DNA of 64,000 nt from Maea johnstoni (taxonomy: Eukaryota > Annelida > Polychaeta > Spionida > Magelonidae). The notes beneath the pieces were generated by a model. It did no database searches, was not told the origin of the DNA, and saw only the letters and a program-made list of their open reading frames with translations. The number at the start of each line of letters is the position of its first letter. Within the stretch, counting starts at the first letter, position 1. The stretch lies in NCBI GenBank assembly GCA_963942565.1, contig OZ012689.1:24043309-24107308 (forward strand), in the 5' to 3' direction. The position numbers and the translations under genes were made by a program. Positions 57,096 through 64,000 of the stretch are shown here, one piece after another.

Positions 57096-57574
57096 ATGCA
57101 AACAGTTCCTCTGTACTATGATTTTTTTGTCTCAGGGTGTTTTTTACCATAGTCAGGCCTTCACTATAGCGCATATAGTAATTGGTCTCTCGCTACATAT
57201 CCATTCTTTTATTCATCTAAGCATACACAAAGACAGTCTACACGTAGACTATCTTGGTGCCAGTTTTGGCATGCTTGAAGATTTGTTGTCCGATACTTGG
57301 CTAATCTTGTCAAATAAAATGTCTTCAAATAGATAGTCATCTAATAAACTCTGGCTCAGCCTAGGAAGTACGAACCCGCATGAAATGTGGGTAGTATATT
57401 CTCATCAAGGGCACCGGCCTGATCTCCAAGTGATTTATTCTGCGCTCTTGTCTATGACTATGTTATGAATGTTATCAAGTCTTGTCGAGTAGTCTCCTTT
57501 CTTGTGCCATGCGCCATGGCTGATGCTGCTGCTGCTGCTGCAGCTAGCCTGGTTTTCGGGCTGGTGGAATAGCT

Positions 57575-57787
57575 TTAACCCATCTAATGCTGAGGCTCCT
57601 TTTGTCCAAATCACAAAGGAGCAAAAAAATTTGAAAAACATTTAAACCCTGTCATGTTGGTATTCATTGGATAGCTCTTGCTGAGTACTCTCAGATGAGT
57701 ACTCATTTCCCAGGGTTTCAATCATTTTTCAGGTTTTTTGCATAATTTTGTATCGACCACATTGGCCACCAGCAACATAAGGTTTAA
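57575..57787 (-). mobile_element. Family A MITE, complete
   Basis: TTAA both sides; left end CCCATCTAATGCTGAGGC, right end CCAGCAACATAAGGT. A CTGCTGCTGCTGCTGCAGC run lies just upstream at 57524. Confidence 0.92.
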
Positions 57788-57910
57788 CCACCTTCAACAA
57801 TGCCGAACATTATTACACCAAAGAAGGCATCTCACTCGATCATCAAGGGGTGTAGAATTTCCATCCAAGCTCTTGCAGCTCCACCTTGAGGGTAAAAACA
57901 AAATTAAACT

Positions 57911-58143
57911 TTAACCCATTGATGCATGTAACAGCCAAAACTGCCTAACTATTTTGGTCATATTTATCCAACATTTAAGCAGTTTATTGAAAATATATTA
58001 AGGAGAGATGTTCATCGGAACTTTATCTAGAACTCTCCTTCAAATATTTTGCAAATTTTTGTCCAACTCCTTAGTTATACACAAAGGTATCGCAGGTCCA
58101 GACGACAATTTTTCAAGAACATCTCTGGGCAGGAATTGGTTAA
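57911..58143 (+). mobile_element. Family B MITE, complete
   Basis: TTAA both sides; left end CCCATTGATGCATGTAAC, right end CTGGGCAGGAATTGG. Interior CTCTCCTTCAAATATTTTGC and AAAATATATTAAGGAGAGATG form an internal inverted pair typical of the family. This is the best delimited copy. Confidence 0.88.
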
Positions 58144-58344
58144 AAACAGTTATCTCTGGTGAAGGATCATTCAATAATGGCTTGTCACCAGTCTACTGAG
58201 GCAGTAAGCTGGCAATATAAAGAAGCATCAAAAAGGCCCCTGTTGAACTTCTTCTAGCAAGGAAGGTCCTACTCAGGATTTTATTGCATGTACTATCTCT
58301 GATTTATTATCTGTTGTTATCGCTTGAAAAGATTCTGGTCAAGT

Positions 58345-58495
58345 ATTTGCAATTATTCTAGCGATTACTCGAGCTGTTACACAAGCCATTAATCTAGCAA
58401 TTACTCAAGTGATTACCGGTGATATTTCTCGAGTCATACCTTGGGTGAATTACTACAGCAATTGTTTGAGTGATTTCTTGAGCTGTTGCTACCTT
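58345..58495. repeat. Degenerate ~25-bp minisatellite
   Basis: Words of the form GCNATTACTCRAGYNRTTAC recur five or six times. Confidence 0.6.
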
Positions 58496-58539
58496 TACAT
58501 GGTCTGACAATAACCAGAAAACTCTACACAACCGGTAGG

Positions 58540-58605
58540 GCTAGTAGCACATAGAATCTACTAGCCCTTCTTCAACCTGTACTGGTCCTACCTGAGAGTC
58601 CAAAT
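58540..58605. mobile_element. Family G hAT-like fragment
   Basis: CTACTAGCCCTTCTTC and GTACTGGTCCTACC match the interior of the element at 35835-36182. Confidence 0.4.
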
Positions 58606-58765
58606 AACTATTAAAACTTAACCTCTTTTATTATCTAGATATGCAAGAAAATGTGATATTAATTTATATCATATTCCTATAGGCACTATCCAAATTTCAA
58701 CATGTCAAATAATCAATGTTATTGCCTAGGTTGTCAGATATTCTTGCAACCAAGAATTAAAAGCT

Positions 58766-58977
58766 TTAACCCTTCCAATGGTAAGGCTACTTTCGTCCAA
58801 AGCACAAGGACATAAAGATTTTTGAAAACCATTTAAACCCTGTCATGTTGGTATTAATTGGATAGCTCTCGCTGAGTACTCTCAGATGAGTACCCATATG
58901 CCAGGGTTAAGGTCATTTTCTAGGTTTTTTTGATTGTTTTTAATGGTCAAATTAGCCAATAGCTGTCGAAGGATTAA
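58766..58977 (-). mobile_element. Family A MITE, complete
   Basis: TTAA both sides; left end CCCTTCCAATGGTAAGGC, right end CAATAGCTGTCGAAGGA. Confidence 0.9.
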
Positions 58978-59302
58978 GGTACTTGAATGTTGCAGGGTAA
59001 TACATAAGAGAGAGGTTGATGAATTAGTGTGTAGGATACACCTAGCTCAGATATCAAGACTCAGTATGGGGAATGAACATGTGCCGGTGATTTCTACTGA
59101 TTCATTGATGGAGTCTCAGTGGGTCCTATGATATACAAATGAATCTAAAGATCCAAGAGACATGATATGTAAATGATCTTCTTGATTTATTGAAAAGCTC
59201 ACTTTGAATCCTTTCGTACAAGGGAGAAATTTGATTTTCAAGCAGTATGAAATTGACATACTATATGGTTTTGTAGCTTCACTAATAAGATCATTCTCGG
59301 CC

Positions 59303-59516
59303 TTCACCATTCCAATGCTGAGGCTACTTGCATCCAAATGCACAAGAAGGCAAATATTTATGAAAATAATATAAAACAAGTCATGATGGTATTCATTTGA
59401 AAGCTCTTGCAAAGTACTATCCGATGAGTACCCATTTGCAAGGGTTTCAGACATTTTTCACCTTTTTTGCATCATTTTGTATTTACCAAATTAGCCACCA
59501 GCAGCATAATGGTTAA
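59303..59516 (-). mobile_element. Family A MITE, near complete
   Basis: Left end CCATTCCAATGCTGAGGC after TTCA, right end CCAGCAGCATAATGG before TTAA. Confidence 0.9.
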
Positions 59517-59837
59517 AGTTGCTGTGACAGCATGTTTTCTTGATCCACTAGAAAATCACCAAGTCTTTCTTTAAATCCATGGTGAACTTGAGGATCAGAG
59601 CATTGTGAAGCTGAGATGGAGTCACACCACAGATTGATTAGATGCTCTATCTGCCTCATCCCTATCATCCTTCAGTCACATCTGAAACGTGCCAGTCTCA
59701 AAACCTCGTAAGGGCACTTGTATAATGCGTGTCTTTGTGCTAACTCAGATTCTGAACAAATTCTGGTCACCTCGGCATTATTCTATGAGGCCACATGTGC
59801 TTACTGTAACAACTTGTTATACCACAGCTTATATCGT

Positions 59838-59873
59838 TTATTATTGTTGTTATTATTATTATCATTATTATTA

Positions 59874-59946
<73 letters not shown>

Positions 59947-60030
59947 CATTATCATCATCATAAACATCATTATTATCATCATCATTATTATTATTATCAT
60001 TATTATTATTGTTATCATTATTATTATTAA
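59838..60030. repeat. (ATT)n microsatellite
   Basis: About 190 bp of ATT/ATC triplets; the final TTATTAA supplied the target for the next family A copy. Poly-Tyr, poly-Leu and poly-Asn frames here are artefacts. Confidence 0.97.
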
Positions 60031-60237
60031 CCCCTCCAATGCTATGGCTACTTTCGTCCAAAGAGTTTTGAAAGTCATTTAAACCCGCTGTTATGTTGGT
60101 ATTCATTGGAAAGTCCTCACTGAGTATTCTCAGATGAGTATCCATATGCAAGGGTTTCAGTAATTTTTCTGTTTTTTTTTTGTTTTTTTGCATCATCTTG
60201 TACTGGCAAAATTAGCAACCAGCAAGATAAGGGTTAT
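60027..60237 (-). mobile_element. Family A MITE inserted at the edge of (ATT)n
   Basis: TTAA then CCCCTCCAATGCTATGGC; right end CCAGCAAGATAAGGG then TTAT. Confidence 0.9.
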
Positions 60238-60954
60238 CATCAATTCCATCTTTAGTTAATTTTTGAAATAGAATTGAAATTAAAGTGGCAAGTAGAACAT
60301 TTCTATCTCTCTATCAGAAGATTGCCAATACTTTTTTTCCTAACTTGTTACCAGCATGTGCGCCTATTTAGAGGAATACGGTACTGTCTTTGTTTGCTCT
60401 TGGTTGCCAACAGGGAGTCAGCAAAATGGTCCTCCCAACACTAACTGCGGCCAATATCACTAAATGCCATGTGCAATGGGCACACAAATTTACACAATAG
60501 CAATTAGCTGGGCTACTAGGCTATAAGTACACAGACTGCTGTGCAATGGGTACCCCATTCTACTAAGACATGACTAGCTAAAGGAATGCTTTCCACAGAC
60601 AATGTATGTTTTGTGTTCGTTTCATGATGATGATCAGTGCCCATTGCGATATAATCACTGCAAACACTTAGTAAGATGATTTTTTTATTACCATCACCAG
60701 GATACTTGTCAAGCAAAAAGGAATGCAGTTCTTGTGACTATGACAAGATAATGAATTTCCATAACAGTTATTTCTGTAATCACACAGGGCACAACACTTA
60801 TACAGATTACCTGATTTCCGGTTCTCACCAGAAAATGGCAATGAAGGATGCAGAGTTAGAAAAACAATTACTTGACCTACTAGGGAACTGCTCTCTAAAT
60901 TGTTTGGGAAGTTCATACTTACTGTCACTCTAGACTAGTGTTCAGTCCTTCTGT
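60238..60954. other. Non-coding stretch with overlapping open frames
   Basis: Opposite-strand frames of 85 and 86 codons overlap at 60668-60933. The plus frame is Cys-rich and ends LEKQLLDLLGNCSLNC, but neither has a recognised domain. Confidence 0.4.
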
Positions 60955-61134
60955 CAGGGCCTGACACTTAGATTTCAGGCCAGGGGTCCGAAAAGGTCTT
61001 TGGATGAAAATTAGTAAAAATTAGTGGTCAAAAACAGGATTTCTGATTATTTTTCATACCATTTCAGGCCCCTAGACCGAAAAGTCTAGGAGCCCACAGC
61101 AAAATTTAGAGGCCCCTGGGAAAGTCAAACCCTG
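60955..61134. mobile_element. hAT-like MITE with CAGGG ends, 180 bp
   Basis: Left end CAGGGCCTGACACTTAG and inverted right end CAGGGTTTGACTTTCCC. Inside, AGGCCAGGGGTCCGAAAAGG and CAGGCCCCTAGACCG form a further inverted pair. No exact 8-bp duplication is seen. Confidence 0.6.
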
Positions 61135-61604
61135 AGTCTGTACCACTGGGTTACATTACGCTCAATATTACGATCAATTATACATGAGTAAAGACTGGTG
61201 TTAGTCTATCGAGGACAGGTTCAATTGGTGCCCCTGATGTACCTGTGTTTCATTAGCCTTGGCCTAGCCTATTGCTTTACACAGGCACCATCATAAGCAC
61301 TTGTTTATGGTGAAGCGGATATAGAGTTTGGGAAGTGGATTACAAATTTCAATTACCCTGCTAGGTAAGTGCACCCTGAAGGTTAGCATGATGCCCTGTT
61401 GCTCTTTCAATCTTGATAGGGCCAGTCCAAGTTGGTTTTTGGTCTTACGGAATCGCCGACCGATTTTTGATAAGTTCCAAAAAACTTAAATTCCAGAATT
61501 TCTTAAAGGCCTTTATTTTGGATGTTTTCAGGCCACTATATTTAAGGAAAACATCAAAAATAAACTTAATCATACAACCAAATCAATCAAAATCAAAACA
61601 AAAT
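61135..61604. other. Non-coding stretch
   Basis: No gene is supported; an AATCAAAATCAAAACAAAATC run lies near 61580. Confidence 0.45.
61344..61372 (+). other. Juxtaposed 3'/5' splice-site sequence (weak candidate recursive splice site)
   Basis: TTTCAATTACCCTGCTAG is followed directly by GTAAGTGC (AG at 61363-61364). It lacks the downstream ATG/GTAAGTC seen at 15.2 and 44.0 kb, so support is weak. Confidence 0.2.
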
Positions 61605-61606
61605 CA

Positions 61607-61845
61607 ATCTAATTAGTGTTTGTTTCCTGTAATAGTCCCAGAAAAAATAGGGTAGGTAAGTAGGTAAATTTTTAATTCCTTTTTGGGAAAAAAAATTTCT
61701 CAGAAAAAATGTATTTCATGCTAGTTTTATGCTGTTTGGGTATTGAAAAGGCAGAAAAAATATAAGGTAGGGATTTGTTTTCAGAGTAAAAAGCTGTTAG
61801 GGTTGGGTTACAGGAAACAAACAACTTATTTTAAGGAATTAGTAG
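61607..61845. mobile_element. Family D PIF/Harbinger-like MITE, ends decayed
   Basis: TGTTTGTTTCCTGTAATAG on the left and GGTTACAGGAAACAAACAAC on the right are the subterminal inverted repeats. AATTAG occurs at both outer edges (61610 and 61838). Confidence 0.75.
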
Positions 61846-62319
61846 TCTTAGTCCTGAACATTTAGTTATAAAGTGGGGAGTTTTACTCCTACTGTTTAAA
61901 CCTCACTGGAATACATAGGGCCAGAGTAGTAGTAAGGTTTGAGAATGACTGGTATAAGTTGTAGTAGATGATTTAGAGTGGCCAGTAAATTCTTTGTTTT
62001 ATCAGACCAACTAGACCACTAGACCCCTTAGGTAATTATTGAACCCTGTATAATCCCAATAAATAGATAGAAATAAAATGATTGTCATGCAAATTGTATT
62101 GTAAGAGCAAATCACTGAGAAATGTCCTTTTGTTCTTTTTGAACTATATTAATTCACTTACCATTGAGAATTATTTTAGGATCAGTTTAAACAAAGTCAT
62201 TATGTCATCTAGAGGACATGGTCATGTCTTTAATTGTAAAAATGATATATATGAAAGCTTTAGAGTAGGCCCATGGTTGAACAATAATTTCAACCTTAAT
62301 TGTCATTGATTTTATATAA
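61846..62319. other. Non-coding stretch
   Basis: Nothing recognisable. Confidence 0.45.
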
Positions 62320-62691
62320 GATATTATGTATAGGTAGCGTATAGGTAGCACTTCGATAGTTGGACTATGATATCAAACCAGTATTTATTATATTGGCTCA
62401 TATTTTCAGCAATAATATGTATAGGTGGCAATGACAGACCTCCCTTAGTTGGAGTATTATAATATAATGGTTTATAGTTATGTAGTAAACAGTTCTCTGA
62501 TTTAATTTAAAGTTATCATTAACACTTGCAGCAACGGGAGATCTAGTCACTTTTCGTGTTATTAGACAACCATGATTCTAATGGTCTATTGTTTGATAAT
62601 AGCTTAGGTGACCATGAGAGTAGTCCATCATGCAGGGCGTTGGATCACCCATTATAATGATGTTTTATGGTTTGATATTAGTGATAATAAG

Positions 62692-63132
62692 TAGTGCTCG
62701 GATTCGCCGTTAAAAAACGGCTCGATCAATCGCTGAAACTGCCGAGCGATTAATCGACATATAATGAGCCCGAACAACTCATTGCACATGCGGTGAAATC
62801 AACTGCTGAGCGAAATTAATTGCTGTCAATCACGCTAATTTAGAACCGCCCAATGCCTGCCTAAGCCAATGAGCAACGTAAATTGCTGTCAATCACGCTA
62901 ATTAGCACAGGCCCATGCCTGCCTAAGCCAATCACGTCCTGCTATTGTGCGATCTCGATGGGATCCCACGTGGGAAAGACGTAAGCAAGAAAAAAAAGAT
63001 GGCGGATGATTGACGATGTTGCTTTATTCACATTTTCGCCGAACTCGGCGAGCTGTAATGGCGGCTCGAGTGCTCGCCGCCGGCGGCGATACGAGCAATA
63101 GCTCGAGCCGCCGATTGATCGTACTAGCTCTA
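62692..63132. mobile_element. hAT-like element (family F), 441 bp, exact 8-bp duplication
   Basis: Left end TAGTGCTCGGATTCG, right end (inverted) TAGAGCTAGTACGATC. ATAATAAG flanks it exactly at 62684-62691 and 63133-63140. It is GC-rich against the AT-rich array, with subterminal CGATCAATCG and CGATTGATCG words, and holds an internal ~65-bp tandem duplication marked by TTGCTGTCAATCACGC at 62821 and 62883. A 73-codon frame inside is not a transposase. Confidence 0.88.
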
Positions 63133-63539
63133 ATAATAAGTATAAGTTGCGGTGAGGGATCATCCACAGGTTTGGTTTTAAGATAATTTATTGTTTCATT
63201 GATGTATGGTTTGATTCTAGTGATATTTAGTATAGGTGGTCATGGCGTTTTTCATCATGCAGGTTTTTGGATCAATTGTTATAATAATGTTTTATGGTTT
63301 TATTTTAGTGATAATTAGTATAAGTGGCAGTGAGGGATGACACCCACATGTTTGATATTAAGATAAACCATTGTTGCAATGATTTATAGTTAGATTTCTA
63401 CAATATCTGATATAGGTATTCATAAGAGTAGTCCATCATACAGGTCATCGGATCACCCATTATAATGATGTGTTATGGTTTTATTTTAGTGATAATTAGA
63501 GTAAGTGGTTATACAATATCCAATATTGCAATAGCTCTC

Positions 63540-63660
63540 TGCATGATCCCCACAAGCGGGTTGGCCTGATTGCTTTATAAATGTGTGGCATTGTAGAGGT
63601 CTGCAATTGGTCCTTCTGCAACTGAAAGACCCCTTGAAACTATTCATAAAGAGAAGGGAA
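63540..63660. repeat. Fragment of the dispersed repeat also at 42608-42930
   Basis: GCGGGTTGGCCTGATTGC and CTTCTGCAACTGAAAGACCC match the right third of the 42.6-kb copy. Confidence 0.8.
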
Positions 63661-64000
63661 TTTCTGCCTGATTCGGGGTTTCTATCTTGTCGCGATATAA
63701 CCTAAGCTGTGGATACTGAAGTAAAAACCCATTCCTTCCTTTGATGATTTTTGCAATATTTAGTATAGCTAGCCATGGTGTTTTCTATAATGCAGGTTTT
63801 TGATAATCCGCTATACTAATGTGTTATGATTAGATTTTGGTTCTGGGTTTCTACCTTGTTGTGATATGACCTAAGCTAATGAAAGTGATATCAAAATCCA
63901 TTCCTTCCTTTGATTTTTGCAATAGTAAGTATAGGTGACCATGGATTTTTCTATTATGCTGGTTTTGGATAATCCATTATAATAATGTGTTATGGTTTGA

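Larger units (their letters stand above)
62320..64000. repeat. Degenerate tandem array, ~85-95-bp monomer, runs off the window
   Basis: Monomers carry TATAATGATGTTTTATGG, TTAGTGATAATTAGTATA and AGGTGGTCATGG-type words, for example near 62600, 63231, 63311, 63415, 63765 and 63923. It is interrupted by the element at 62692-63132 and by a dispersed repeat at 63540-63660. Confidence 0.75.

Noticed and set aside
59689-60196. Poly-Tyr, poly-Leu, poly-Ile and poly-Asn frames up to 131 codons
   Set aside because: They read through the (ATT)n repeat and a family A MITE.
60668-60933. Cys-rich plus-strand frame as a small secreted protein
   Set aside because: The opposite strand is equally open, there is no signal peptide, and the length is expected by chance.

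Overview
This is a 64 kb stretch of AT-rich eukaryotic nuclear DNA, most likely from an animal and probably an invertebrate. The reasons are the lack of dense genes, the long (AT)n, (GA)n and trinucleotide microsatellites, and the many short non-autonomous DNA transposons. I cannot name the species from sequence alone. I recognise no complete protein gene, no rRNA or tRNA gene, no CRISPR array, no LTR element and no intact transposase. The window reads like a gene desert or the inside of a very large intron.

Most of the recognisable content is mobile DNA. Family A is a ~200-215 bp MITE flanked by TTAA, with ends beginning CCCTT (piggyBac-like), present in about 20 near-complete copies plus fragments. 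In the strand field, + means the end reading CCCTTATGCTGCTGG is on the left. Family B is a second ~220-230 bp TTAA-flanked MITE with ends near CCCATTCATGCC. Family C is a hAT-like MITE (CAGGGTCTTAGCC ends, 8-bp target duplication). Family D is a PIF/Harbinger-like MITE (GGCCTAAA ends, TWA target). Family E inserts at TA and exists in a 726-bp and a 210-bp form. Several other hAT-like elements, a tRNA-like SINE and a dispersed repeat are also present. Many are nested, which gives a relative order of insertions.

The second theme is short tandem duplication. About twenty loci carry two to six copies of a 65-200 bp unit. Two adjacent arrays (47.7-49.6 kb and 49.7-50.2 kb) are built from units that each carry a MITE terminus, as if satellites were being born from transposon ends. 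Minisatellites lie at 27.4-28.9 kb, and a degenerate array fills 62.3 kb to the right edge.

Layout: 0-3 kb hAT-like end, 174-bp tandem repeat and a large inverted repeat; 4-8 kb hAT MITEs, an (AT)n tract and a GC-richer island; 9-19 kb scattered A, B, C and D copies; 20-24 kb the short E element and trinucleotide repeats; 25-31 kb tandem doublets and minisatellites; 31-42 kb A, C, hAT-like elements and a SINE; 43-46 kb mostly unique; 47-50 kb MITE-derived arrays; 50-57 kb (AT)n, islands and A/B copies; 57-60 kb five A copies in one orientation; 60-64 kb hAT-like elements and the terminal array.

Between the repeats lie islands of a few hundred bases that are GC-richer, look unique and contain plausible transcription-factor motifs; they are candidate regulatory elements. 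Four plus-strand sites join a 3' splice-site sequence directly to a 5' splice-site sequence, and two of these share an extended architecture. They are candidate recursive splice sites or duplicated micro-exons and would fit a large plus-strand intron. Three minus-strand open frames are weak exon candidates. All functional statements about islands, splice sites and exons are inference.
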